Part shown: positions 35,170-44,595 of the stretch, piece by piece
How the letters are laid out: each line of letters begins with the position of its first letter
Position numbering within the stretch: position 1 is the first letter of the stretch
Source of the DNA: Metarhizobium sp017305935
GTDB lineage: Bacteria; Pseudomonadota; Alphaproteobacteria; Rhizobiales; Rhizobiaceae
DNA: 64,000 nucleotides
Direction of reading: 5' to 3'
Assembly (NCBI RefSeq): GCF_029601685.1
Contig: NZ_JARRIR010000003.1
Span: forward strand, 310,001-374,000
Notes under the pieces: generated by a model
The model's database searches: none
The model's input: only the letters and a program-made list of their open reading frames with translations
Told to the model about the DNA's origin: nothing
Program-made: the position numbers and the translations under genes

Positions 35170-36744
35170 ATGGGAATGAACGACATGAACCTGCTCGGCG
35201 AACAGTCGCGGCGGCATTTTCTGAAGACCTCGGCGCTGCTCGGCCTCACGGCCGCCTCCGCCTCGACCATGATCGGCCGCGCCTTTGCGCAGGAAGCCGT
35301 GAAGAAGGGCGGCACGCTGAAGATCGGCATGCGCGGCGGCTCGACCACCGACACGCTGAACCCGACCACCTATTCCAATGCCGTGCCGCTGCTCGTCGGC
35401 TATGCGATCATGAACGGTCTGATCGAGATCGACGAGAAGGGCGTGCCGCGCCCGGAACTGTTCGAAAGCTGGGAGATCGGCGCCGGCGGCACCGAATGGG
35501 TGTTCAACGTCCGCAAGGGCGTCTCCTTCCATAACGGCAAGGCGATGACCGCCGACGACATCCTCTATTCGCTGTCGCTGCATACCGGCAAGGACAGCAA
35601 GTCGGCCATCGCCGGCTCGCTGAGCCATATCAAGGAAGTGACCAAGCTCGATACGCACCAGGTCAAGATCACGCTCTCGGCCCCGGATGTCGACCTGCAT
35701 TATGCGCTCAGCGATTACCATATCCTCGTGGTGCCCGAGGGCTTTTCGGATTGGGGCAATCCGGTCGGCACCGGCGCCTTCAAGCTGGAAAGCTTCGATC
35801 CGGGCGTGCGTTGCGTGCTGGTCAATGCCGGCAATTACTGGAAGGACGGGCGCGGCAATGTCGAGCGCATCGAGATCACCGTCGTCAACGATATCGTGCA
35901 GCGCATGAATGCGCTGGTCGCCGGGCAGGTGGATGTCATCAACGACGTCGACAAGCGCGCCGTCGACCTGTTCAAGGCGGCCCCCGGCATCGAGCTGGTG
36001 CAGGCGCCGGGCGGCTGGCACACGATCATGGCGATGCAGAGCGACGTCGCGCCGTTCAACAATGCCGATTTCCGCCTGGCGCTGAAATATGCCTGCGACC
36101 GCGAGCAGATCCTTTCGGCGCTGTTCAACGGCTTCGGCCGCGTCGGCAACGACCAGCCGATCCCGGTGTCCGATCCCTTCTTCAACAGCGAATTGCCGCA
36201 GCGCGCCTTCGATCTCGACAAGGCGAAGTTCCACCTGCAAAAGTCCGGGCTGGCCGACAGCAAGATCGTGCTCTCCGCCTCGGATGCGGCCTATGTCGGC
36301 GCGGTGGATATGAGCGTGCTGTTCCAGGCCTCGGCCGGCAAGGCGGGGATCCAGGTCGACGTCAAGAAGGAGCCGCATGACGGTTTCTGGAGCAATGTCT
36401 GGCTGAAGGCGCCGTTCTGCACCTCCTACTGGGCCGGCCGCGCCTCGGCTACCGACATGCTGGCCTCCGCCTATCGCTCCGGCGCCAACTGGAACGAGAC
36501 GCATTGGAAAAGCGAGAGCTTCGACAAGATGCTGGACGCGGCGCGCGCCGAAGTCGACGAGGGCAAGCGCAAGCAGCTGATCTGGGACATGCAGGCCATG
36601 CTTTCGGAAGAGGGTGGCGCGCTGATCCCGGTGTTCTCGGATTGGCTGGATGCGCATCGCAGCCACGTCAAAGGGCATACGCCGCATAGCCAGTTCGACC
36701 TGGCGAACGGCCGGCTGTGCGAGAAGGTGTGGCTGGACGCGTAA
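35170..36744 (+). CDS. Peptide-type ABC transporter substrate-binding protein
   Basis: A 524-residue family 5 (DppA/OppA-like) binding protein. The N terminus has a Tat signal (QSRRHFLKTSALLG, cleaved near RAFAQE). Further family elements are KIGMRGGSTTDTLNPTTYSN, ELFESWEIGAGGTEWVFNVR and GNPVGTGAFKLESFDPG. It captures a peptide or similar ligand in the periplasm for the membrane proteins encoded downstream. The ligand is unknown. It follows the PLP enzyme gene by 23 bases and probably shares its transcript. Confidence 0.9.
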   Translation: MGMNDMNLLGEQSRRHFLKTSALLGLTAASASTMIGRAFAQEAVKKGGTLKIGMRGGSTTDTLNPTTYSNAVPLLVGYAIMNGLIEIDEKGVPRPELFESWEIGAGGTEWVFNVRKGVSFHNGKAMTADDILYSLSLHTGKDSKSAIAGSLSHIKEVTKLDTHQVKITLSAPDVDLHYALSDYHILVVPEGFSDWGNPVGTGAFKLESFDPGVRCVLVNAGNYWKDGRGNVERIEITVVNDIVQRMNALVAGQVDVINDVDKRAVDLFKAAPGIELVQAPGGWHTIMAMQSDVAPFNNADFRLALKYACDREQILSALFNGFGRVGNDQPIPVSDPFFNSELPQRAFDLDKAKFHLQKSGLADSKIVLSASDAAYVGAVDMSVLFQASAGKAGIQVDVKKEPHDGFWSNVWLKAPFCTSYWAGRASATDMLASAYRSGANWNETHWKSESFDKMLDAARAEVDEGKRKQLIWDMQAMLSEEGGALIPVFSDWLDAHRSHVKGHTPHSQFDLANGRLCEKVWLDA

Positions 36745-36773
36745 GCGTTTGAAGCAGGAGGGGTGCCGAAGAT

Positions 36774-36908
36774 CCTTCTCCCCTCGGGGGAGAAGGTGGC
36801 CCGAAGGGCCGGATGAGGGGGACGGCGGAGCCGAATACCCTCATCCCTATGTGCCTTCGGCATCCCCCTCATCCCGCTGCCGCGACCTTCTCTCCCGAGG
36901 GGAGAAGG
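36774..36908. repeat. RIME-like intergenic mosaic element
   Basis: Two large palindromic arms (CCTTCTCCCC...GGGGGAGAAGG with GGATGAGGGGG, and the inverted CCCCCTCATCCC...GAGAAGG) surround a short centre, the structure of Rhizobium-specific intergenic mosaic elements. A further fragment lies at 36955-36981. It separates the binding-protein gene from the permease genes and could form strong hairpins in the mRNA that lower downstream expression. Confidence 0.8.
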
Positions 36909-37120
36909 GCCGGGGCGATGGCTTCTCCAACAAGGGCCGTGGGCGAGCAAAGCTCCTTCTCCCCGTCAGCGGGATGAGGGGAAAGCGCAGCAGGATTGCC
37001 GTGAAAAACCCGCCGTCTGTTGAAACTGCAAAAGCCAAAACCGCTTTCGAGTAGGCGATGAAATGACTAAACCGGCGTCGAGCCGTGCAAAAACGGCGAA
37101 ACCGCCGAATTGGGGGACAC

Positions 37121-38068
37121 TTGCTTAAACTCGTGTTGAGGCGGGCGGCGCTGGGGGTGATGACCCTGTGGGCCGCCTCGGTGCTGATCTTCGCCGGCAC
37201 GCAGATCCTGCCAGGCGACCTCGCGCAGGCGGTATTGCAGAACAATGCCACGCCCGAAAACGTCGCCGCCATGCGCCACGAACTGGGCCTCGACCGCCCG
37301 GCGGTGGAGCGTTACGTAGAATGGCTCGGCAATGCCGCGCAAGGGGATTTCGGCAAGTCGCTGGTCAACCAGCGCGATGTCGCCCAGGAGCTGGCGCCGC
37401 GCCTTTACAACACCCTGTTCCTGGCGGTCTATGCGGCGCTGATCGCGGTGCCGCTGGCGCTCGTGCTCGGCGTGCTCACCGCCGCCTTCCAGGGCCGCGC
37501 CTTCGATCATATCGCCAATGCGGCGACGCTGTTTGCCATCTCCCTGCCGGAATATTTCCTCGGCTACCTGCTGATCAAATGGGTGGCGCTTTATCTCGGC
37601 TGGTTTCCGGTGCTCGCCAATGTCGCGCCCGAGACCGGCTTTTTCGGCCGGCTCTATCTCTCCTTCCTGCCGATGCTGTCGCTGGTGCTGGTGATCATCG
37701 CCCATATGATGCGCATGACCCGCGCCTCGGTGCTGGCGGTGATGGCGAGCCCCTATATCGAGATGGCCTTTTTGAAGGGCCTGCCGAAATGGCGGGTGGT
37801 GGTCGAACATGCGCTGCCGAACGCGCTGGCGCCGATCATCAACGTCGTGGCCCTCAACCTTGCCTATCTCATCGTCGGCGTCGTGGTCATCGAGGTGGTC
37901 TTCGTCTATCCCGGCCTCGGCCAGTCCATGGTCGATGCGGTTTCCAAGCGTGACGTGCCGGTGGTGCAGGCCTGCGGCCTGATCTTCGCCGCCGCCTTCA
38001 TCACGCTCAACATGGTCGCGGATATCCTGGCGCTCGTCAGCAATCCGCGCCTGCGCCATCCGAGGTGA
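37121..38068 (+). CDS. Peptide-type ABC transporter permease (DppB-like)
   Basis: A 315-residue inner-membrane permease with an N-terminal TM helix (LGVMTLWAASVLIFAGTQIL), a periplasmic loop with ELGLDRPAVERYVEWLGNAA, and five further TM segments. The EAA-type loop is HALPNALAPIINVV. The TTG at 37121 follows GGGGGAC and removes a doubtful N-terminal extension from a GTG at 37085. It pairs with the next gene to form the channel. Confidence 0.88.
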   Translation: MLKLVLRRAALGVMTLWAASVLIFAGTQILPGDLAQAVLQNNATPENVAAMRHELGLDRPAVERYVEWLGNAAQGDFGKSLVNQRDVAQELAPRLYNTLFLAVYAALIAVPLALVLGVLTAAFQGRAFDHIANAATLFAISLPEYFLGYLLIKWVALYLGWFPVLANVAPETGFFGRLYLSFLPMLSLVLVIIAHMMRMTRASVLAVMASPYIEMAFLKGLPKWRVVVEHALPNALAPIINVVALNLAYLIVGVVVIEVVFVYPGLGQSMVDAVSKRDVPVVQACGLIFAAAFITLNMVADILALVSNPRLRHPR

Positions 38069-38073
38069 TCGCC

Positions 38074-38889
38074 ATGCAGCTTTTCGGACGCAAAATGCCG
38101 CTGAGGGCGCAGATCGGCCTCGCCATCGTCATCGTCAACCTGCTGGCGGCGATCTTCGTGCCGGTCATCGCGCCTTACCCGGAGGCCGAGGTCGTCGGCC
38201 GCGCCTGGGCGGGATCGAGCGCCGAACACTGGTTCGGCCTCGACAATCTCGGCCGCGACATCCTTTCGCGCCTGCTCTATGGCGCGCGGCTCTCCATCGG
38301 CCTGTCGCTGCTGATCACGACTTTGTCCTTCTCCATGGGCGTGTTCGGCGGTTTTGCCGCCGCCGTGCTCGGCAAGGCGGCCGACATGGTGCTGTCGCGC
38401 ATCGTCGACCTGCTGCTCTCGATGCCGGCGCTGATCTTCGCCATGGTGGTGCTCTCGGTGCTCGGCACCGATCTCATCGTGCTGATCGTCACCATCTCGG
38501 TGCTCGATGCGACGCGTATCTTCCGCGTCGCCCGGGCGCTCGCCATGGATATCGAGGCGCTGGATTATGTCGAGGTGGCGCGGCTGCGCGGCGAGGGCCT
38601 GTGGTGGATCGTGCGCCGCGAAATCCTGCCCAATGCCGTGCCGCCGCTGGTGGCCGAATTCGGTCTGCGCTTCTGCTTCACCTTCCTGTTCATCTCGGCG
38701 CTCAGCTTTTTGGGCCTCGGCATCCAGCCGCCGAATGCCGACTGGGGCAGCATGGTCAAGGATTATTCGGCGCTGATCATGCTCGGCGTGCCCGCCGTCT
38801 TCTATCCGGCCGGCGCCATCGCGGCGCTCACCATCGGCATCAACATGCTGGTCGACTGGCTGCTGTCGATCAACACGGTAAGGCGGTGA
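38074..38889 (+). CDS. Peptide-type ABC transporter permease (DppC-like)
   Basis: A 271-residue second permease. It has the DppC hallmark FGLDNLGRDILSRLLYGARL and the EAA loop (REILPNAVPPLVAEF), ending FLGLGIQPPNADWGSMVKDY. About six TM helices. The ATG at 38074 has GAGGTG in front. It begins five bases after the dppB-like stop. Confidence 0.9.
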   Translation: MQLFGRKMPLRAQIGLAIVIVNLLAAIFVPVIAPYPEAEVVGRAWAGSSAEHWFGLDNLGRDILSRLLYGARLSIGLSLLITTLSFSMGVFGGFAAAVLGKAADMVLSRIVDLLLSMPALIFAMVVLSVLGTDLIVLIVTISVLDATRIFRVARALAMDIEALDYVEVARLRGEGLWWIVRREILPNAVPPLVAEFGLRFCFTFLFISALSFLGLGIQPPNADWGSMVKDYSALIMLGVPAVFYPAGAIAALTIGINMLVDWLLSINTVRR

Positions 38890-38894
38890 TTTCC

Positions 38895-40541
38895 ATGACG
38901 AACACGCAAACCCTGCTCAATGTCGAAAACCTGCGCATCGAGGCGGCCTCTCAGGCCGGCGGCAAGACGGTGCTGGTCGATAATGTCAGCTTCTCGCTGC
39001 GGCGCGGCGAGGTGCTCGGCCTGATCGGCGAATCCGGGGCCGGCAAATCCACCATCGGCCTGTCGAGCATGAATTATACGCGCGGCGGCTGCGCCATCAC
39101 CGGCGGCCGCATCGTCTTCGACGGCGAGAATATCCTCGAACTCTCCGAAGCCGGAAACCGGGCGCTGCGCGGCGTGCGCATCGCCTATATCGCCCAAAGT
39201 GCGGCCGCCTCCTTCAATCCGGCGCTGACCATCGGAAAACAGGTCTGCGAGGTGGCGGTGCGCCATCATCTGCTCGGCAGGGCGGACGCTTCCGCCAAGG
39301 CGGTGGAGTTGTTCAAGGCGCTCGAACTGCCGGACCCGGAGCATTTCGGCGAGCGCTATCCGCATCAGGTCTCCGGCGGCCAGTTGCAGCGCGCCATGGC
39401 GGCGATGGCGATGATCGCCGAGCCCGACCTGCTGGTCTTCGACGAGCCGACCACGGCGCTCGACGTCACCACCCAGGTAGAAGTGCTCTCGCTGTTTCGC
39501 AAGCTGATCCGCGAACGCGGCACGGCCGCACTTTACATCACCCACGATCTCGCCGTCGTCGCCCAGATCGCCGACCGCATCCTCGTGCTGCGCCACGGCA
39601 AGATGGTGGAGATGGGGGCGGCGCAGGATATCCTGACCGCGCCGAAGGAAGACTATACCCGCCGTCTCGTCGCCGAACGCGAGGCGGCGACCGCCGATGC
39701 CTTCGTTTCCGAAGGGGAGGGGGGCCGCGAGGCGGTGCTGACGCTCGACGCCGTCACCGCCAGCTATGCCGCGCTGCCGCGCGTGGTCGATACGGTCAGC
39801 CTGTCGATGGCGCGCGGCGATACGCTGGCGATCGTCGGCGAATCCGGCTCGGGAAAAAGCACGCTCGCCCGCGTCATCGTCGGCCTGCTGCCGCGCGAAA
39901 GCGGCAGGCTGGTGTTTCAGGGCAGGGAGTTGTCGCCGGGTTTACGGGAACGCTCGCGCGAGGAATTGCGCCGCATCCAGATGATCTACCAGATGCCGGA
40001 TATGGCGCTGAATCCAAAACATACGCTGCTGGAAATCATCGGCCGTCCCGTCGAGTTCTATCTCGGTAAGTCCAAGGCCGAGGTGCGGGCCCGCGTGCTC
40101 GAACTGCTGCGCCAGATCGAGTTGCCGGAGCATTTCATCGACCGGCGGCCGACGGAGCTTTCCGGCGGCCAGAAGCAGCGCGTCTGCATCGCAAGAGCAC
40201 TGGCGGCCGAACCGGACCTGATCATCTGCGACGAGGTGACCTCGGCGCTCGATCCGCTGGTGGCGGAGGAAATCTTGGCTCTTTTGCGCCGGCTGCAGGA
40301 GCGGCTGGGGCTGGCCTACCTGTTCATCACCCATGACCTCTCCACCGTGCGCCGCGTCGCCAACACGGTGGCGGTGATGCGCAAGGGCAAGGTGGTGGCC
40401 TATGGCAAGACGGCGGAGGTGTTTTCGCCGCCCTATCACCCCTATACGGAATTGCTGCTCGATTCCGTGCCGGAAATGCGTCCCGACTGGCTCGACGACG
40501 TGCTGGCGGCGCGAAAAGGCCGGGTGGAGGCGACGCGCTGA
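38895..40541 (+). CDS. Fused dual ATPase of the peptide-type ABC transporter (DppD-DppF)
   Basis: A 548-residue protein joining two ABC ATPases. First half: Walker A GESGAGKST (about residue 45), signature VSGGQLQRAM, Walker B LLVFDEPTTAL. Second half: Walker A GESGSGKST (about 317), signature LSGGQKQRV, Walker B LIICDEVTSAL. Both contain the C-terminal motif YHPYTELLL-type tail at the end of the second half. It energises import by the two permeases. GGCGGTG lies before the start, five bases after the dppC-like stop. Confidence 0.92.
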   Translation: MTNTQTLLNVENLRIEAASQAGGKTVLVDNVSFSLRRGEVLGLIGESGAGKSTIGLSSMNYTRGGCAITGGRIVFDGENILELSEAGNRALRGVRIAYIAQSAAASFNPALTIGKQVCEVAVRHHLLGRADASAKAVELFKALELPDPEHFGERYPHQVSGGQLQRAMAAMAMIAEPDLLVFDEPTTALDVTTQVEVLSLFRKLIRERGTAALYITHDLAVVAQIADRILVLRHGKMVEMGAAQDILTAPKEDYTRRLVAEREAATADAFVSEGEGGREAVLTLDAVTASYAALPRVVDTVSLSMARGDTLAIVGESGSGKSTLARVIVGLLPRESGRLVFQGRELSPGLRERSREELRRIQMIYQMPDMALNPKHTLLEIIGRPVEFYLGKSKAEVRARVLELLRQIELPEHFIDRRPTELSGGQKQRVCIARALAAEPDLIICDEVTSALDPLVAEEILALLRRLQERLGLAYLFITHDLSTVRRVANTVAVMRKGKVVAYGKTAEVFSPPYHPYTELLLDSVPEMRPDWLDDVLAARKGRVEATR

Positions 40542-40939
40542 TTTCTTCCGCTCTCGCACGTTTGCATCTGCTGGCGCGGCGCCGCGCCGCGAAAATTGTG
40601 CCGCAATCCTGCAACACACGCCGCGCGTCGCAGCGGTTTTCGCCGAAAATGGATTGTGCGACGCATTTCGCTTCGCTATGCAGGGCTTGAACCTGGGCAA
40701 ATCGGCTTGGCCCATTCCGAGACAGGAATGCTGGCGGCGCGCTGATGGCCTGCAAGCGCCTTCCCGTGTCGTGTAGCGCTTCCTTAATCTGTTCGTGCGA
40801 GTCTGGTGTTCTGTTCCGCGAGGCCGAGGGGCTTGCGGCTGCGTACCGCAGATTCCGATCGTCATGGCGTCCTCGCATGTCCGGTCCGGCGTGCGCGGGG
40901 GCTTTGGCGATTGTCAAGGCAACCATCGAAGGGGCTTTC
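40542..40939. other. Intergenic region after the transporter operon
   Basis: About 400 bases with no convincing gene, terminator or RNA. Small GC-rich inverted repeats exist, none with a T run. The promoter for the lipoprotein gene should lie in the right part. Confidence 0.3.
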
Positions 40940-41317
40940 ATGTCTTCCAAATTCGCAAGATCCGGCGCCGCCGGATCGTGGGGGTATCGCCGCGTTCTTG
41001 CCGCCGCCGGCGTGCTCGCCGTCTCGGCGCTGCTAACCTCCTGTTCGCTCGACAACATGCTGTCCGAGCGCCCGGCCGCGACCGCCATGGCCAGGCCGCA
41101 GGTCCACAAGCCGATCCATAAGGTCGCCGCCGCCAAGCAGCCGCGCGTCGCCGCACCGAAGATCGCGGCCGCCAGGCCGGAGCCGAAGGCCCGCACCTTC
41201 GAGGTGAAGATGGCCAATGTCACCGAAGTCGCCGCCTATGGCCGCGGCCCGTATATCTGCTCGCCGAGCGGTTTCGGGCAGAAGTCGCACTGCGTCGCCC
41301 GCAGCCTGTTCAACTGA
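40940..41317 (+). CDS. Small lipoprotein, unknown function
   Basis: A 125-residue protein with a signal sequence and lipobox (VLAVSALLTSCSLDNM; cysteine at about residue 35). The linker is rich in Ala, Lys and Pro (HKPIHKVAAAKQPRVAAPKI), consistent with a periplasm-spanning segment. The C-terminal end has two cysteines (PYICSPSGFGQKSHCVARSL), a probable disulfide. No named family recognised. GGGG precedes the start at suitable spacing. Confidence 0.72.
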   Translation: MSSKFARSGAAGSWGYRRVLAAAGVLAVSALLTSCSLDNMLSERPAATAMARPQVHKPIHKVAAAKQPRVAAPKIAAARPEPKARTFEVKMANVTEVAAYGRGPYICSPSGFGQKSHCVARSLFN

Positions 41318-41335
41318 AGTCGATAACGGTCTGCC

Positions 41336-42439
41336 TCAGTCCTGGCGGGCCGATTGCAGCGGCGTTTCCAGAATGCCGGTGGCGAAAAACGCTTCGATAT
41401 CGGCCTCCGACTGCGCGCAGTCGAGGCCGCAATCGGCAAGCCAGCCTTGCGCATAATAGGTGCGCGAATAGCGCTCGCCGGAATCGCAGATCAGCGATAC
41501 CAGCGAACCCTGCTCGCCGTTGCGGATCATCTCGGCCGCCTTCCAGCACAAAGCGAACATGTTCGAGCCGGTGGAGCCGCCGACGCGGCGTCCCAGGTGA
41601 TGCGACAGCGCCCGCATGGCGCCAAGCGCCGCCTTGTCCGGCACGCGCACCATTTCGTCGATCACTTCCGGGATGAAGGACGGCTCGACGCGCGGCCTGC
41701 CGATGCCTTCGATGCGCGACGGCTTTTCGCAGGTCGCGGCGCGGTCGTTGCCGGCATAACCGTCGAAAAAGGCGGAGAATTCGGGATCGACGCCGAGCAG
41801 GCGCGTCGCCAGCCGCTTGTAGCGGATATAGCGGCCGATGGTCGCGGTCGTGCCGCCGGTGCCGGCGCTCATCACGATCCAGCGCGGCACGGGATGCTGC
41901 TCGCGTGCCAGCTGGTCGAAGATCGATTCGGCGATATTGTTGTTGCCGCGCCAGTCGGTGGCGCGTTCGGCATGGGTGAACTGGTCGATGTAATGGCCGC
42001 CCAGCGACTCGGCCAGCCGCGCCGCCTCCTCGTAGAGCGAGACGCCCGGCGCGACGAAATGGCAGCGGCCGCCATAATGCTCGATGGTCGCGATCTTTTC
42101 GGCGGACGTGCTTTTCGGCATCACCGCATAGAAGGGCACGCCGATCATCCGCGCGAAATAGGCTTCCGACACGGCCGTCGAGCCCGACGACGCCTCGACC
42201 ACCGCAACGCCCTCGCGGATTTTTCGATTGACCAGCGCATAGAGGAACAGCGAGCGCGCCAGCCGGTGCTTCAGGCTGCCGGTCGGATGGGTGGATTCGT
42301 CCTTGAGATAGAGATCGACGCCGCGAAACCCGGTTTCGAGCTTGAGCAGATGCGTATCCGCCGACCGCCGCTGGTCCGCCTCGATCAGCGCCACCGCCTG
42401 ATCCGCCCACCCCCGCCCGGAAATCTGGTCTTGCGTCAT
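41336..42439 (-). CDS. PLP-dependent cysteine synthase-like enzyme (possible cysteine desulfhydrase)
   Basis: A 367-residue fold-type II PLP enzyme. The PLP-lysine motif is THPTGSLKHRLARSLF (about residue 57); ASSGSTAVSEAYFARMIG is the substrate loop, and VMSAGTGGTTATIGRYIRYK the phosphate-binding loop. The sequence differs from CysK/CysM and resembles the branch that includes the mycobacterial L-cysteine desulfhydrase Cds1, which releases sulfide. The reaction here remains open. No signal peptide. It lies downstream, convergent, to the lipoprotein gene. Confidence 0.75.
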   Translation of the reverse strand: MTQDQISGRGWADQAVALIEADQRRSADTHLLKLETGFRGVDLYLKDESTHPTGSLKHRLARSLFLYALVNRKIREGVAVVEASSGSTAVSEAYFARMIGVPFYAVMPKSTSAEKIATIEHYGGRCHFVAPGVSLYEEAARLAESLGGHYIDQFTHAERATDWRGNNNIAESIFDQLAREQHPVPRWIVMSAGTGGTTATIGRYIRYKRLATRLLGVDPEFSAFFDGYAGNDRAATCEKPSRIEGIGRPRVEPSFIPEVIDEMVRVPDKAALGAMRALSHHLGRRVGGSTGSNMFALCWKAAEMIRNGEQGSLVSLICDSGERYSRTYYAQGWLADCGLDCAQSEADIEAFFATGILETPLQSARQD

Positions 42440-42465
42440 TGTTCCTGTCTTTCCTGAATGGCTAT

Positions 42466-42876
42466 CTACCGGTTGGTTTGGCGAAGCAGATGCGACCTTA
42501 CTTCGTCGGCGAGGCGTTTGCGAAGCGCGTCGAAGAACTCCTTGGGGATCATGCCGTAGTCAACCCTGCCGGGATCGTTCGGCAAGGGACGCAGGTGATC
42601 TCCCGGCCATTGAAACCGGTTGACCTCCAGCTTGACGTAGTTCACGCCGTCGTCAAGGGCGATCTCGGCGGGGATTTCCATGGAAAGCGCCTCTTCGCCC
42701 GGCTCGGGATAGGAATGGGTGATCGGGACGACGGTGACCAGCCCGGTTTGCCGGGAGGCGATGACGATGGCGCAGGGCCTGTCCTTGCTGCCTTCGGAAA
42801 AACCCTTCAGCCTGTCGTCACACCAGAGGTAATTGTAGCGGATCACCAGACCCGGAACCGGATCGGGAAGCTTCAC
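42466..42876 (-). CDS. PemK/MazF-family toxin
   Basis: A 136-residue PemK-like mRNA interferase. The start is GTG in a GTGA overlap with the antitoxin stop. Family stretches: PGLVIRYNYLWCDDRLKGFS, EGSKDRPCAIVIASR and VTVVPITHSYPEPGEEA, and a late RFQWPGDHLRPLP. It is translationally coupled to the Phd-type gene. A different PemK branch from the gene at 32550. Confidence 0.8.
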   Translation of the reverse strand: MKLPDPVPGLVIRYNYLWCDDRLKGFSEGSKDRPCAIVIASRQTGLVTVVPITHSYPEPGEEALSMEIPAEIALDDGVNYVKLEVNRFQWPGDHLRPLPNDPGRVDYGMIPKEFFDALRKRLADEVRSHLLRQTNR

Positions 42877-43127
42877 TTGCCGACGACGCCATATTCAGCG
42901 CCTTCGAGTTCGGCCAGCATCTCCGCGTCGAAATCGACGGCGCGGAAAACCTCGCGCTCCCTCTGCTTGAGGCGCTGGTAATGCTCCAACTCCTTGGCGC
43001 CGAGATACCCGCCGATCACCCGGCCGTGGGAGGTGACCTCGATGACATCGGTGGAAAAAGCCTCTTCGCGATAGCGCGCGAAGCCACGGGCAAACTCGGT
43101 TGCCGACACTTTTAGAACCTGCACCAT
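42873..43127 (-). CDS. Phd/YefM-like antitoxin
   Basis: An 84-residue antitoxin, MVQVLKVSATEFARGFARYR, with EAFSTDVIEVTSHGRVIGGY and a C-terminal acidic tail (DFDAEMLAELEGAEYGV). The N-terminal part is a Phd/AbrB-like DNA-binding fold and the tail would block the toxin. It lies first in the operon, as usual, and may repress its own promoter, where TTTTGTGTATTTTACACAGAAT-like symmetry (around 43143-43165) suggests an operator. Confidence 0.78.
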   Translation of the reverse strand: MVQVLKVSATEFARGFARYREEAFSTDVIEVTSHGRVIGGYLGAKELEHYQRLKQREREVFRAVDFDAEMLAELEGAEYGVVGK

Positions 43128-43327
43128 GCCGATCTCCTTTATTCTGTGTAAAATACACAAAATGCGTATTTTGGCAAGGTCGGCGGCGTGCCGGGCAGGT
43201 GACGTCACTCCCGCCAACTGGCAAGGCTGTTGCTTCTGGAACAAGGGCGTCGCCCCAAGGTCCCTTCCCCCCGAGGGGAGAAGGGGTCCTCGGCAACGTC
43301 GTGCCTGGAATGCGATTGCGCCGCCGC

Positions 43328-44167
<840 letters not shown>

Positions 44168-44595
44168 GATCAACCCTCTCAGTCTCGCCGCGCCCGCAAA
44201 ACGTCCGCGCGGGTGGGGACGGAAAAGGCCGGCTGCCTTGTCCATAGCCTGTTTGGCGGCGTCTGTCGCCGGGCCGGCTGCGATTTTCGCATGGCTGGCC
44301 GGTCATTGCCGGCGGCGCGCGGGGCATCGGACGCCGTTTCGCGCCAGACCGCCCCGCTGGCGTTACGGTCGCCATTGGGTTTGATAAAGCCTTGTTATAC
44401 CTCGGTTATCTTCACGCGGGTCGGATTTCGCGTTCACCCAAGAACGGTAAGCCGGTGAAAGGGAGGCGGCGATTGTCGTTTTGGGCTGGAGGATTTTCAG
44501 GAAAAGTGTGAAACAGTTTCCCGTCCGAACCCATGTAAAGGCGAGGGAGCGGCAATGCTTCCGGCGCGAACGGCATCACGACGGGAGAAAAGCCA
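44168..44595. other. Divergent intergenic region, allE to the VOC-hydrolase fusion
   Basis: About 430 bases without a supported gene. It must contain both promoters. I see an AT-rich patch at 44378-44415 but no site I can name. Confidence 0.3.
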
